Assembly (NCBI RefSeq): GCF_008329435.1
Contig: NZ_NPKN01000002.1
Span: 186,001 to 250,000, forward strand
Length of the DNA stretch: 64,000 bases
Reading direction: 5' to 3'
Origin: Rhodanobacter sp. T12-5
Lineage (GTDB): Bacteria > Pseudomonadota > Gammaproteobacteria > Xanthomonadales > Rhodanobacteraceae
Under the pieces are notes generated by a model, which saw only the letters and a list, made by a program, of their open reading frames with translations, did no database searches and was not told where the DNA came from. Shown piece by piece: positions 25,236-34,350 of this stretch; position 1 is the stretch's first letter, and each line of letters opens with the position of its first letter. A program made the translations under genes and the position numbers.

Positions 25236-26249
25236 TCAAATCCATTCAGATATCTTGTCGAGCAAATCGTAGCCATCAAGCGCCATGTAATTATCAATGT
25301 CTGATATATACCTGGAAATCACCTCTCTTCGCACCCTACCCAGATTCACCTTGCTTACATCAACAGATGAAAAAGCACCTTCGAAAGTGCGGACACCGGC
25401 TTCAAGCTCAGCCATCCCAACGACCAGCAAATAATCAATTGATCCTTTGGCGCCAACGCAGAATCCTATGAAGTTATTCTGCACCCTAATCCAAGCTCGA
25501 AGATATTCGTTCTGGCTCATACGGTTGATCACCGACACAACATCGATAAATTCTCGTTGGCGCGTCACAATATCGGAATCGATGATTCGAGCTGCTATAA
25601 GCTCGTCCATTTTTTCTTCGATAATTTTTTGATTATCGATATTGACCGAATCACTCAGGTACGCAACATAGCCCTTGACGAAATCCGCCTTCCGGAATGT
25701 ATCGGGAGCACGGACTCGCCCACGTCCCTTCTCGGGAACCAGGTTCATTTCAACGCCATCAAAATCGAAGAACGCATCGGCCAGCGCATCAATCTGATGC
25801 CGCGCAGACATTGCCTTTTGGCCATTGTTGAGTGTGATCATTCGATATAGCAGACGATCACGTGATGGAGCCAGGACGAAATTTACGTATATGGGTCGGG
25901 CGGCATCGAAGCCTTCACGATTTGCAGCACGCGAAAGCGTATTCAATCGCTGGATTCCGTCGAGAACGAAAGCGTCATGAATTCGGTCTGAGATGAATTC
26001 CTCGGCCTGAACTAACGTAAGGTTGTCTTCAAGAGTATCGACTAGCGAAATCGTTATCGGAGGCATCACACAGCCCTTAACGATGTCATCTTCAAGACGA
26101 GCATAGAACTTTGCTTTCAACGTGTCCCGCTGAATATCCAATCGCCCAATCAATGGAAGGAAGTTTTTCAGGGCTTCTTCGTATGTGGCAGATGCCGTCA
26201 CCACATAGCCGCCAATCACCATGTCTTTGTCGATACTGAACGACCGCAT
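25236..26249 (-). CDS. DGQHR/DndB-like protein, first gene of a candidate defence operon
   Basis: A 337-residue protein with FVLDGIQRLNTL (DGIQR at 97-101), a variant of the DGQHR signature shared by DndB-type regulators and ParB/DUF262-like proteins. It also has MITLNNGQKAMSARHQID at about 137-154, the second conserved block of this group. The C-terminal half is helical. DndB controls phosphorothioate DNA modification, and related DGQHR proteins appear in several mobile defence loci. Here there are no dnd genes, only the HEPN-like gene directly downstream. The start at 26249 follows GAGGTGAAGA. The icmF stop is 56 bases upstream, so the operon was inserted right behind icmF. Confidence 0.7.
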   Translation of the reverse strand: MRSFSIDKDMVIGGYVVTASATYEEALKNFLPLIGRLDIQRDTLKAKFYARLEDDIVKGCVMPPITISLVDTLEDNLTLVQAEEFISDRIHDAFVLDGIQRLNTLSRAANREGFDAARPIYVNFVLAPSRDRLLYRMITLNNGQKAMSARHQIDALADAFFDFDGVEMNLVPEKGRGRVRAPDTFRKADFVKGYVAYLSDSVNIDNQKIIEEKMDELIAARIIDSDIVTRQREFIDVVSVINRMSQNEYLRAWIRVQNNFIGFCVGAKGSIDYLLVVGMAELEAGVRTFEGAFSSVDVSKVNLGRVRREVISRYISDIDNYMALDGYDLLDKISEWI

Positions 26250-26305
26250 TCTTCACCTCGTTCTGCAGAGAACTCTATGGCGTTATCGCCCGTGAAACGC
26301 TGACA

Positions 26306-29300
26306 CTACATATTCCGCCGATACTCCCCACCCACGTCATACAGCGCATGCGAGATCTGCCCCAGCGAGTTGTACTTAACCGCCTCGATCAACTGCTCGA
26401 ATACATTGCGCCGATCCCGAGCCGTCACCTGCAGCACCTTGAGGCTATCCGAGGCCAGCGCATTCCGCGCCTCCCCATACCGCTTCACGTTGGCGATCTG
26501 CTGCCCCTTCTCTTCCTCCGTCGACCGAATCAACTCGATCTCGGTAGCGATCTCCCCACCATGATCCTTCGGCAGGAACGTGTTGACGCCGATCAACGGC
26601 AACGACCCATCATGCTTCTTGTGCTCGTAATACATCGACTCATCCTGGATCTTGCCGCGCTGGTACATCGTGTCCATCGCCCCAAGCACCCCACCCCGCT
26701 CGCTGATCGCCTCGAACTCCTTGTACACCGCCTCCTCGACCAGGTCAGTCAGCGTGTCGACCACGTAACTCCCCTGCCACGGATTCTCGTTGAAGTTCAG
26801 CCCCAGCTCCTTGTTGATGATCATCTGAATCGCCACCGCCCGCCGCACGCTTTCCTCGGTCGGCGTGGTGATCGCCTCGTCGTAAGCATTGGTATGCAGC
26901 GAATTGCAGTTGTCGAACAGCGCGTACATCGCCTGCAGCGTGGTGCGGATGTCGTTGAACTGGATCTCCTGCGCGTGCAGCGAGCGGCCTGAGGTCTGGA
27001 TGTGGTACTTCATCATCTGGCTGCGCGCGCTGGCACCGTAGCGCTCGCGCATGGCGCGGGCCCAGATGCGGCGGGCGACGCGGCCGATCACGGTGTACTC
27101 CGGGTCCATGCCGTTGGAGAAGAAGAAGCTCAAGTTGGGCGCGAAGTCGTCCACGCTCATGCCGCGGGCGAGGTAGTACTCGACGATGGTGAAGCCGTTG
27201 CTCAGGGTGAAGGCGAGCTGGCTGATCGGGTTGGCCCCGGCTTCGGCGATGTGATACCCGCTGATGCTGACCGAATAGAAGTTGCGCACCTTGTGGTCGA
27301 CGAAGTACTGCTGGATGTCGCCCATCATGCGCAGCGCAAATTCGGTGGAGAAGATGCAGGTGTTCTGCGCCTGGTCTTCCTTCAGGATGTCGGCCTGCAC
27401 GGTGCCGCGCACCTTGGTGAGCGTGTCGGCCTTGATGCGGGCGTAGGTTTCCGCATCGACCAGTTCGTCGCCGCAGACACCGAGCAGGCCCAGGCCCAGG
27501 CCGTCGTTACCCTTGGGCAGGTCGCCGTGGTACTGCGGGCGCGCCACGTTCTTGTACAGCTTGTCGATGGTCTGCTGCGCGGTGGCCCAGCGCTTGTCGT
27601 CTTCCTTCAGGTACTTCTCGACGTTCTGGTCGATGGCGGTGTTCATGAACATCGCCAGGATCATCGGCGCGGGGCCGTTGATGGTCATGGACACCGAGGT
27701 GCTGGGCGCGCTGAGGTCGAAGCCGGAGTACAGCTTCTTCATGTCGTCGAGGGTGGCGATGTTGACGCCGGAGTTGCCGATCTTGCCGTAGATGTCCGGG
27801 CGTGGCGCCGGGTCTTCACCGTACAGGGTGACCGAGTCGAACGCGGTGGACAGGCGCGTGGCGGCGCCGCCCTGGCTGAGGTAGTGGAAGCGGCGGTTGG
27901 TGCGCTCGGGCGTGCCTTCGCCGGCGAACATGCGGGTGGGATCTTCGCCGCTGCGGCGGTACGGGTAGACGCCGCCGGTGTACGGGTAGTGGCCGGGCAG
28001 GTTCTCGCGGCCGAGGAAGCTGACCAGTTCGCCCCAGTCCTTCGACTTCGGCGGCGCCACCTTGGGCACTTTCTGGTGGCTCAGCGATTCGCGGTAGTTG
28101 TCGACGCGGATGACCTTGTCGCGCACCTTGTATTCGTTGACGTCGGCGGTGACCGAGGCGTACAGCGCCGGCCATTCGCGCAGCTGGTGGATGGCTTCGT
28201 GGCTGAGTTCCTTGAGGGCGGCGTTGTAGCGCTGGCGGAGCAGGAGAACAGAGCGATCCACACTACCTGTCCACAAGGGACTTCCTTCGGTCGTGGGAGC
28301 GGCTTCAGCCGCGACGCTCTGGCCGATCGCGACTGAAGTCGCTCCCACAGATGCGTGCAGGTCGGCGCTGCTGTAGAGGTCGAGCGGACGCGGCAGTTGC
28401 GGGTCGCCGAGCTCCTTCAGCGCCTCGTAGTAGTGCTGCGCCTTGCTGGCGAATTCGGCCTGGTGGGCGATGGCGCCGTTGATGGCGCGGCCCTGCTCGG
28501 CGATCTCGGCGAGGTAGCGGACACGCGAGCCGGGGATCAGCACGGTGGCGCGCGGCTCCTTCAGCGTGGTGTCGAGCTGGGGCGACCATTTCTCCGCCGG
28601 CAGCGCGAGCTTGTCGCGCATCAGCCGGCACAGGTTGGTGAACATCCAGGTCACGCCCGGGTCGTTGAACTGGCTGGCGATGGTCGGATAGACCGGCACG
28701 TCCTCGTCCTTCACGCCGAACGCGGTGTGGTTGCGCTTCCACTGCTTGCGCACGTCGCGCAGCGCGTCTTCGGCGCCGCGCTTGTCGAACTTGTTCAGCA
28801 CCACCAGGTCGGCGAAGTCGATCATGTCGATCTTCTCCAGCTGGCTGGCGGCGCCGTAGTCGCTGGTCATCACGTAGACCGGGAAATCGACCAGGTCGAC
28901 GATCTCCGAATCGCTCTGGCCGATGCCGGCGGTCTCGACGATCACCAGGTCGTACGGCTGGCTCTTCAGGAAGTCGATGCAGTCGTGCAGCACGATGCTG
29001 GTGGCGGCGTGCTGGCGGCGGGTGGCCATCGAGCGCATGTACACGCGCTTGGAGCGCAACGAGTTCATGCGGATGCGGTCGCCCAGCAGCGCACCGCCGG
29101 AGCGGCGGCGGGTGGGATCGACCGCGAGCACGGCGATGCGCATCTCGGGGAACGCGTGCAGGAAGCGCAGCAGCAGTTCGTCCACCACCGACGACTTGCC
29201 GGCGCCGCCGGTGCCGGTGAGGCCGAGCACGGGCGTGTGCTTGCCGGCGAGTTTCCACTGCTTGCGCTGGTGCTCGAGTTCGGTCCCGGCGAGCTTGCCT

Positions 29301-29854
29301 TCCTCGATGGCCGAGAGCATGTGGCCGATCGAGATCTCGTCGTCGATGTCGACCTTGGGCAGCGCGTGCGATTCGGATTCGGCGCGCTTCGCGGCGGCGC
29401 TGCCGGCGCGCTGCATCACGTCCTCGATCATCTCGACCAGGCCGAGCTTCATGCCGTCGTTGGGGTGGTAGATGCGCTCGACGCCGTAGGCCTGCAGCTC
29501 GCGGATTTCTTCCGGCGTGATGGTGCCGCCGCCGCCGCCGAACACGCGCACGTGGCCGGCGCCGCGCTCGCGCAACATGTCGACCATGTACTTGAAGTAC
29601 TCGACGTGGCCGCCCTGGTAGGACGACAGCGCGATCGCGTCGGCGTCTTCCTGCAACGCGGCGCGCACCACGTCCTCGACCGAGCGGTTGTGGCCGAGGT
29701 GGATCACCTCCGCGCCCTGCGACTGGATGATCCGCCGCATGATGTTGATCGCCGCGTCGTGGCCATCGAACAGGCTGGCCGCGGTGACGAAACGCAGCGG
29801 GGTGGTTTCGGCGGGCGCGGTGGCGGCGGGGACGTGCTTGGCGGGGGAACTCAT
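26306..29854 (-). CDS. icmF: Fused isobutyryl-CoA mutase IcmF (B12 domain, GTPase chaperone, mutase)
   Basis: An 1182-residue adenosylcobalamin enzyme. It has an N-terminal B12-binding domain ([16 protein letters not shown]), a MeaB-like G-protein chaperone domain in the middle (P-loop [24 protein letters not shown]) and a C-terminal TIM-barrel mutase domain that ends in [13 protein letters not shown]. It interconverts isobutyryl-CoA and n-butyryl-CoA, and some members act on pivalyl- or isovaleryl-CoA. A REP palindrome at 28293-28348 is translated within the linker after the GTPase domain, giving a stretch rich in Ala, Val and Ser that other IcmF proteins should lack. I start at 29854 (MSSPAKHV); the frame extends to 29911. 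Fragments of its 3' half are at 7350 and 20594. Confidence 0.95.
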   Translation of the reverse strand: MSSPAKHVPAATAPAETTPLRFVTAASLFDGHDAAINIMRRIIQSQGAEVIHLGHNRSVEDVVRAALQEDADAIALSSYQGGHVEYFKYMVDMLRERGAGHVRVFGGGGGTITPEEIRELQAYGVERIYHPNDGMKLGLVEMIEDVMQRAGSAAAKRAESESHALPKVDIDDEISIGHMLSAIEEGKLAGTELEHQRKQWKLAGKHTPVLGLTGTGGAGKSSVVDELLLRFLHAFPEMRIAVLAVDPTRRRSGGALLGDRIRMNSLRSKRVYMRSMATRRQHAATSIVLHDCIDFLKSQPYDLVIVETAGIGQSDSEIVDLVDFPVYVMTSDYGAASQLEKIDMIDFADLVVLNKFDKRGAEDALRDVRKQWKRNHTAFGVKDEDVPVYPTIASQFNDPGVTWMFTNLCRLMRDKLALPAEKWSPQLDTTLKEPRATVLIPGSRVRYLAEIAEQGRAINGAIAHQAEFASKAQHYYEALKELGDPQLPRPLDLYSSADLHASVGATSVAIGQSVAAEAAPTTEGSPLWTGSVDRSVLLLRQRYNAALKELSHEAIHQLREWPALYASVTADVNEYKVRDKVIRVDNYRESLSHQKVPKVAPPKSKDWGELVSFLGRENLPGHYPYTGGVYPYRRSGEDPTRMFAGEGTPERTNRRFHYLSQGGAATRLSTAFDSVTLYGEDPAPRPDIYGKIGNSGVNIATLDDMKKLYSGFDLSAPSTSVSMTINGPAPMILAMFMNTAIDQNVEKYLKEDDKRWATAQQTIDKLYKNVARPQYHGDLPKGNDGLGLGLLGVCGDELVDAETYARIKADTLTKVRGTVQADILKEDQAQNTCIFSTEFALRMMGDIQQYFVDHKVRNFYSVSISGYHIAEAGANPISQLAFTLSNGFTIVEYYLARGMSVDDFAPNLSFFFSNGMDPEYTVIGRVARRIWARAMRERYGASARSQMMKYHIQTSGRSLHAQEIQFNDIRTTLQAMYALFDNCNSLHTNAYDEAITTPTEESVRRAVAIQMIINKELGLNFNENPWQGSYVVDTLTDLVEEAVYKEFEAISERGGVLGAMDTMYQRGKIQDESMYYEHKKHDGSLPLIGVNTFLPKDHGGEIATEIELIRSTEEEKGQQIANVKRYGEARNALASDSLKVLQVTARDRRNVFEQLIEAVKYNSLGQISHALYDVGGEYRRNM
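28293..28348. repeat. REP palindrome inside the icmF reading frame
   Basis: Two 22-base arms (GTGGGAGCGGCTTCAGCCGC and its near-complement ending GAAGTCGCTCCCAC) with only two mismatches surround a 12-base loop. The repeat is of the GTGGGAGCG class spread through intergenic regions of pseudomonads and xanthomonads. Here the gene reads through it without a stop. Confidence 0.88.
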
Positions 29855-29918
29855 GGCAACTCCGACATCTGTGCTTGATCCTGTCGATTCTAGTGGATCG
29901 ACGGTAAGCACGCGGAAT

Positions 29919-30056
29919 TGCCCCCCTCTTCCTTTGGGCGAGGGCCGGGGTGAGGATTCGGGGTGCGAAGAGATTTAAGATCTGCGGGATTCACCACTTC
30001 GCTTCGCACGCACCCTCATTCGCCCTCCGGGCACCTTCTCCCAGAGGGAGAAGGAA
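29919..30056. repeat. Two intergenic repeats of the CCCTCTCCC type in opposite orientation
   Basis: CCCCTCTTCCTTTGGGCGAG (29921 on) and, inverted, the stretch at 30008-30056 with ACCTTCTCCCAGAGGGAGAA are members of a common intergenic repeat family. Each contains a short hairpin. They separate the icmF start from the end of the hydrolase gene and may act as terminator for the latter. Confidence 0.5.
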
Positions 30057-30058
30057 AG

Positions 30059-30961
30059 TCACACGCAAAGCGAGAGGTTCGGGCTGCCGACCACGCGTGT
30101 ACCGACCTCTTCGCCACGCACGAAGGCCAGCGCCGCCTCGATCACCTCGGGTGCGTCGAGCACGCGGCGGTGGCCCAGTCCTTCGGTGGTGTACAGCCGC
30201 GCGCCGGCCCAGTGCTGGGCGTAACGCTCGCCCTCGCCCCACGGCACGTCGGTGTCGTCGAGGTCGTGCACGATCAGCGCGGGCTGGCCCAGCATGGGCA
30301 GTTTGCGTTCCAGTTGCAGCTCGTCGATGTGCACGCCGGTGCGCCGGTGCAGCCAGGCGTAGAAGGGCTCGCGCAGGTAGCCGGCCAGGTGCACGAAGCG
30401 GAAGAAGCGCCGCGCCGCCGCCTTCATGTCGGCGGCCGGCGCCACCAAGATCAGTTGCTCGGCATGCCAGGCTTCGTCCTGCGCGAGGGTGACCGCGGCT
30501 CCGCCGAGCGAGTGGCCGACCGCAAGCGCGGCGTTGCCATAGTGCGCGCCGATCGCGCGGATCGTGGCGATGAATTCCGGCAGCGTGCACAGCTTGCCGG
30601 TGCTGTGGCCGTGGCCGGGCTGGTCGAAGGTGACCACGGCCAGGCCTTGCGCGCGCAGCCGCGCCACCCACGGCAGGAAGCGCAGGCCGAAGCTGGACCA
30701 GCCGTGCGCCAGCAGCGCGTAGGGCTGGCTCGACGGCTCGCCCCAGACGTAGGTGGCGATGGATTCGCCGTTGACGTGCAACTCGCCGCGCTGCATGTCC
30801 GCATCGCCCTGCGCCGCCTGTGCGCGGCTGCGGCTGCTGGCGAACGGGGTGGCGAACAGGCGCGCGGCGCGGTTCACCGTGCGCTTCGGTGCGATCCGGC
30901 CGCCCAGCACGAAGCCGGTGCGCACGGTGGTGAGCTTGAGTCTGTCGATGACGGTGGACAT
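30059..30961 (-). CDS. Alpha/beta hydrolase
   Basis: A 300-residue protein of the alpha/beta hydrolase fold. The nucleophile elbow is VGHSLGGAA, the oxyanion part is LLAHGWSSFG, the acid is in VHDLDDTDVPWGEGE, and the catalytic histidine is probably in EGLGHRRVLDAP. There is no signal peptide. It follows the TetR gene by 10 bases, so the regulator likely controls it. The substrate is unknown; small esters or lactones are the usual range. Confidence 0.85.
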   Translation of the reverse strand: MSTVIDRLKLTTVRTGFVLGGRIAPKRTVNRAARLFATPFASSRSRAQAAQGDADMQRGELHVNGESIATYVWGEPSSQPYALLAHGWSSFGLRFLPWVARLRAQGLAVVTFDQPGHGHSTGKLCTLPEFIATIRAIGAHYGNAALAVGHSLGGAAVTLAQDEAWHAEQLILVAPAADMKAAARRFFRFVHLAGYLREPFYAWLHRRTGVHIDELQLERKLPMLGQPALIVHDLDDTDVPWGEGERYAQHWAGARLYTTEGLGHRRVLDAPEVIEAALAFVRGEEVGTRVVGSPNLSLCV

Positions 30962-30971
30962 GGATCTCGCC

Positions 30972-31574
30972 TCAGGTTTGCCAGCTGCGCCACAGGCGCT
31001 CGAAGGCCGCGCGGGTGCGCTGGCCGGCTTCGTCGAATCCGAACAGCCCGGCGTCGTGGTGCAGGCCGAGCATCAGGGCATAGATCTGGAAGGCCAGCAG
31101 TGCGACGTCGGTGTCATCGCGCAGGTGACCCAGTTTGACCGCCTGCGCGATCGCCTTCTGCAGTTCGTCGCGCCAGCCGGCCTGTTGCCGCACCACGCCG
31201 TCGTGCAGCGCGCCGTCGCGGCCGTCGTACTCGCTGACGGCGGACAGCAGCACGCAGCCGCTCTGGTGCTCGCGGCTCCATTCGAACCAGTTCGCCACGA
31301 TCGCGCGCAGCCGCGGCAGGCCGCGCGGCTGCTGCAGCGCCGGTAGCAGCACCTGGGTCACGAAGCGGTTCCTGCCGGTGTCGAGCACGGCCAGTTGCAG
31401 GTCTTCGCGCGAGCCGAAGTGGGCGAACACGCCGCTCTTGGACATGCCCACGTCGCCGGCCAGATTGCCGATCGACAGGCCTTCCAGCCCGTCGCGACGG
31501 GCCAGCGCGTAGGCGTGGTCGAGGATGGTTTCACGGGTGGAAGCGCGCTTGCCGGGATGGGTTGCGGTTGTCAT
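30972..31574 (-). CDS. TetR family transcriptional regulator
   Basis: A 200-residue protein. The N-terminal HTH is clear: STRETILDHAYALARRDGLE, SIGNLAGDVGMSKSGVFAHF, GSREDLQLAVLD. The C-terminal half resembles the TetR_C_6 type (RGLPRLRAIVANWFEW, GCVLLSAVSEYDGRDG). The start at 31574 gives a normal N-terminus; an upstream ATG at 31604 lies inside the putative operator. It probably represses itself and the hydrolase through the inverted repeat at 31587-31602, and possibly the pigment operon, which has a similar site at 34327-34342. Confidence 0.88.
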   Translation of the reverse strand: MTTATHPGKRASTRETILDHAYALARRDGLEGLSIGNLAGDVGMSKSGVFAHFGSREDLQLAVLDTGRNRFVTQVLLPALQQPRGLPRLRAIVANWFEWSREHQSGCVLLSAVSEYDGRDGALHDGVVRQQAGWRDELQKAIAQAVKLGHLRDDTDVALLAFQIYALMLGLHHDAGLFGFDEAGQRTRAAFERLWRSWQT

Positions 31575-31586
31575 GCGGTGAAAATA

Positions 31587-31602
31587 GCACGATCGTTCGT
31601 GC
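31587..31602. promoter_or_regulatory. Candidate TetR operator upstream of tetR
   Basis: GCACGATCGTTCGTGC is an inverted repeat (arms GCACGA and TCGTGC, four bases between) 13 bases before the tetR start. The arrangement fits autoregulation. A closely similar site lies at 34327. Confidence 0.6.
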
Positions 31603-31682
31603 ATTTCATCAACATCGTGTTGATCCCGATCGTGATTTCCTGCGGGTATGCTCGAACCACCACCGTCATCAGGGAATCACGC

Positions 31683-32480
31683 ATGAAATATCGCCATCTG
31701 CTCGCATCACTGGCCGCCGCGTTGCTGGCCGGCTGCGTCACTTCGCCGACCGGTCGGTCCCAGCTGATGGTGGTGTCGGACAGCCAGATGAGCCAGATGG
31801 GGCTGACCGCGTTCAACGACATGCGCAAGCAGGGCAAATTCGTCGATGCGCCGCGCGAACGCGCCTACGCGACCTGCGTGTCGCGCGCGCTGATCGCGGT
31901 GCTGCCACCGCCGTGGAACACGCAGCAGTGGGAGGTCCAGATCGTGGGCGACGACACCGCCAACGCGTTCGCCCTGCCCGGCGGCCGGATCGGCGTGAAC
32001 AAGGGCATGTTCAAGCTCGCCAGCAATCAGGATCAGCTGGCCGTGGTGCTGGGGCATGAGCTGTCGCACGTGGTCGCCAGGCACGGTGCCGAGCGCGTCT
32101 CCGACAACATGGCCACCCAGGCCGCGGTGGCGGCCGGCACCATCTACGCCGGCTCGCGCGGCACCAATGCCGGTTACGTCGCGGCGGCGCTCGGCCTCGG
32201 CGCCGAGGTGGGCATCCTGCTGCCGTTCTCGCGCACCCAGGAAAGCGAAGCCGACACGCTCGGCCAGCGCTACATGGCGCAGGCCGGTTTCGACCCGCGC
32301 GCGGCGGTGACGCTGTGGCAGAAGATGGGCGCGCAAGGCGGCAGCAAGCCGCCGGCGTTCCTGTCCACCCATCCGTCTTCCGGCAACCGCGCGCAGGCGT
32401 TGAACCAGCAGGCGCAGCAATTGCTGCCGGTGTACGAGAAGGCGCGCAGCAGCGGCCATGCGCCGAATTGCCATATGTAA
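31683..32480 (+). CDS. M48-family lipoprotein metallopeptidase (LoiP-like)
   Basis: A 265-residue protein. It starts with a lipoprotein signal (MKYRHLLASLAAALLAGC, lipobox LLAGC), so it is probably an outer-membrane lipoprotein facing the periplasm. The zinc site is GHELSHVVARHGAERVS (HEXXH), with the third ligand in SRTQESEADTLGQRYM. The ending FLSTHPSSGNRAQALN is typical. Relatives such as LoiP and BepA act in envelope quality control. The in-frame codons upstream overlap tetR and are not used. Confidence 0.92.
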   Translation: MKYRHLLASLAAALLAGCVTSPTGRSQLMVVSDSQMSQMGLTAFNDMRKQGKFVDAPRERAYATCVSRALIAVLPPPWNTQQWEVQIVGDDTANAFALPGGRIGVNKGMFKLASNQDQLAVVLGHELSHVVARHGAERVSDNMATQAAVAAGTIYAGSRGTNAGYVAAALGLGAEVGILLPFSRTQESEADTLGQRYMAQAGFDPRAAVTLWQKMGAQGGSKPPAFLSTHPSSGNRAQALNQQAQQLLPVYEKARSSGHAPNCHM

Positions 32481-32585
32481 TCTCCGGCCCGTGGCTGAAC
32501 GAGCCGGCCCGGCAGGTCAACTGCCGGCGTGTTCCGTCGTTTCCGGTCATGCCTGCCGCATGGTGCGGCGCTGACGGAGACCCAC

Positions 32586-32912
32586 ATGAAAAACACGTTG
32601 CCCCTCAAGCTGGCTTTGCTCGCCGGAATCGGCCTGACGTTCGTCGGCGCGACCTATGCGCCGCCTGCAGCGGCCCGGGTTTCGGTGGGCATTGGCGTCA
32701 GTGTCGGGCCGCCACCACCGCGTTTCGAGCGTGTGCCGCCGCCGCGCCGCGGTTATGTCTGGGCGCCGGGCTACTGGCGCTGGGACGGGCATCGTCACAT
32801 CTGGGCCACAGGACACTGGGTGCATGTCCGGCCGGGCTACCGCTATGCGCCGGCACACTGGGTGCATGGGCGCCACGGTTGGCGGTTTCGTGAGGGTCAT
32901 TGGCGTCGCTGA
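32586..32912 (+). CDS. YXWGXW-repeat secreted protein
   Basis: A 108-residue protein with a signal peptide (MKNTLPLKLALLAGIGLTFV to AAAR). Several short repeats with Tyr-x-Trp-x-x-Gly follow: GYVWAPGYWRWDGHRHIWAT, GHWVHVRPGYRYAPAHWVHG, GRHGWRFREGHW. The family is exported and of unknown function. It is very rich in Arg, His, Trp and Pro after the signal, which would suit metal or polyanion binding, but this is a guess. Confidence 0.85.
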   Translation: MKNTLPLKLALLAGIGLTFVGATYAPPAAARVSVGIGVSVGPPPPRFERVPPPRRGYVWAPGYWRWDGHRHIWATGHWVHVRPGYRYAPAHWVHGRHGWRFREGHWRR

Positions 32913-33111
32913 CGCCGAGCCCGTCCACAAGCGGTTTGCTGCGCCGCATCACCATGTCATGGGATGAAGTATTAAACTTCGCGCTTTGATTCTCGCCCCG
33001 GCCTCGGTCGGGGCGATGAGTTTCCGGCGTTTTCATACCTTGGCTGGGCTCGCTCCCCGCCGCCCCTCTGCAGATGCCCACCGGCACCGTAATCATGGAG
33101 TCACCGTTCCA

Positions 33112-34215
33112 ATGATCTTTGAAACCATCGCCAACACGGGTCACGAAGAAGTCGTCTTTTGCCACAACAAGGACGCCGGCCTGAAGGCCATCATCGCGAT
33201 CCACAACACGGTGCTGGGCCCCGCGCTCGGCGGCCTGCGCATGTGGCCGTACAAGACCGAGCAGGAGGCAGTGAACGACGTGCTGCGCCTGTCGCGCGGC
33301 ATGACCTTCAAGAACGCCGTGGCCGGCCTGAACCTGGGCGGCGGCAAGGCGGTGATCATCGGCGATCCGAGCAAGGACAAGTCCGAGGCGCTGTTCCGCG
33401 CGTTCGGCCGCTTCGTCAACTCGTTGAACGGCCGCTACATCACCGCCGAGGACGTCGGCATCGACGTCAACGACATGGAATACGTGTTCCGCGAGACCGA
33501 GTACGTGACCGGCGTGCACCAGGTGCATGGCGGCTCGGGCGACCCGTCGCCGTTCACCGCCTACGGCACCCTGCAGGGCCTGATGGCCGCGCTGCAGTTC
33601 AAGCACGGCAACGAGGACGTGGGCAAGTACAGCTACGCGGTGCAGGGCTGCGGCCATGTCGGCGGCGAGTACATCAAGCTGCTGCGCGAACAGGGCGCCA
33701 AGGTGTTCGTCACCGACATCAACAAGGAAGCGGTGCAGCGTTGCGTCGACGAGCTGGGCTGCGAAGCGGTCGGCCTGGACGAGATCTACGACGTCGACGC
33801 CGACGTGTACTCGCCGTGCGCGCTGGGCGGCACCGTCAACGAGCAGACCATCGACCGGATCAAGGCCAAGATCATCTGCGGCCCGGCCAACAACCAGCTG
33901 GCCACCGACGAGATCGGCGACGAGCTGCAGCGCCGCGGCGTGCTGTATGCGCCGGATTACGCGGTCAACGCCGGTGGCGTGATGAACGTGTCGCTGGAAA
34001 TCGACGGCTACAACCGCGAGCGCGCGATGCGCATGATGCGCACGATCTATTACAACCTCGGCCGCATCTTCGAGATCAGCAAGACCGAGAACATCCCGAC
34101 CTACAAGGCCGCCGATCGTCTCGCCGAAGAGCGCATCAGCGCGATCGGCAAGATCAAGCTGGCCCACATGGGCAACAACGGCACCCGCTTCCAGGGCCGC
34201 ATGCGCGGTCAGTAA
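33112..34215 (+). CDS. ldh: Leucine dehydrogenase (Glu/Leu/Phe/Val dehydrogenase family)
   Basis: A 367-residue NAD-dependent amino acid dehydrogenase. The substrate domain has LGPALGGLRMW and the catalytic-lysine region NLGGGKAVIIGDP. The Rossmann domain has VQGCGHVGGEYIKLL, and the C-terminal part includes AGGVMNVSLEIDGYNRERAM. It deaminates leucine, valine or isoleucine to 2-oxo acids. This supplies the branched-chain degradation enzymes encoded further on (isovaleryl-CoA dehydrogenase, methylcrotonyl-CoA carboxylase) and IcmF. The start at 33112 gives the usual family N-terminus (MIFETIANTGHEEVVFCHN). A terminator follows. Confidence 0.9.
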   Translation: MIFETIANTGHEEVVFCHNKDAGLKAIIAIHNTVLGPALGGLRMWPYKTEQEAVNDVLRLSRGMTFKNAVAGLNLGGGKAVIIGDPSKDKSEALFRAFGRFVNSLNGRYITAEDVGIDVNDMEYVFRETEYVTGVHQVHGGSGDPSPFTAYGTLQGLMAALQFKHGNEDVGKYSYAVQGCGHVGGEYIKLLREQGAKVFVTDINKEAVQRCVDELGCEAVGLDEIYDVDADVYSPCALGGTVNEQTIDRIKAKIICGPANNQLATDEIGDELQRRGVLYAPDYAVNAGGVMNVSLEIDGYNRERAMRMMRTIYYNLGRIFEISKTENIPTYKAADRLAEERISAIGKIKLAHMGNNGTRFQGRMRGQ

Positions 34216-34234
34216 GCTGCACGATGGACACACG

Positions 34235-34266
34235 GAGCCGCCAGGAAGGTCTCTGGCGGCTCTTTT
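34235..34266 (+). terminator. Rho-independent terminator after leucine dehydrogenase
   Basis: A perfect 10-base stem (GAGCCGCCAG ... CTGGCGGCTC) with an eight-base loop is followed by TTTTG, 19 bases after the stop codon. It separates this gene from the pigment operon. Confidence 0.9.
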
Positions 34267-34326
34267 GTTTGGGCTGCCGAAACGGCGTCGCATGGCGGAC
34301 GCCGGCATCGGTTCTGCTACACTTCC

Positions 34327-34347
34327 ACACGATTATTCGTGTATAAG
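34327..34347 (+). promoter_or_regulatory. Candidate operator and -10 box of the aryl-polyene operon
   Basis: ACACGATTATTCGTGT (34327-34342) is a perfect 6+6 inverted repeat. It shares CACGAT--TTCGTG with the site in front of tetR. It runs directly into TATAAG (34342-34347), a good -10 box, so binding here would block transcription. No good -35 was seen at the normal distance. Confidence 0.55.
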
Positions 34348-34350
34348 CCA

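Noticed and set aside
17876..26249. Known multi-gene defence systems (restriction-modification, dnd/ssp, DISARM, CBASS, retron)
   Set aside because: No methyltransferase, restriction subunit, DndCDE, cyclase or reverse transcriptase could be recognised in any frame of the island.
27002..29878. Long plus-strand frames of 444 and 507 codons opposite icmF
   Set aside because: They are antisense to a complete, well-conserved icmF and have the skewed composition of shadow frames.
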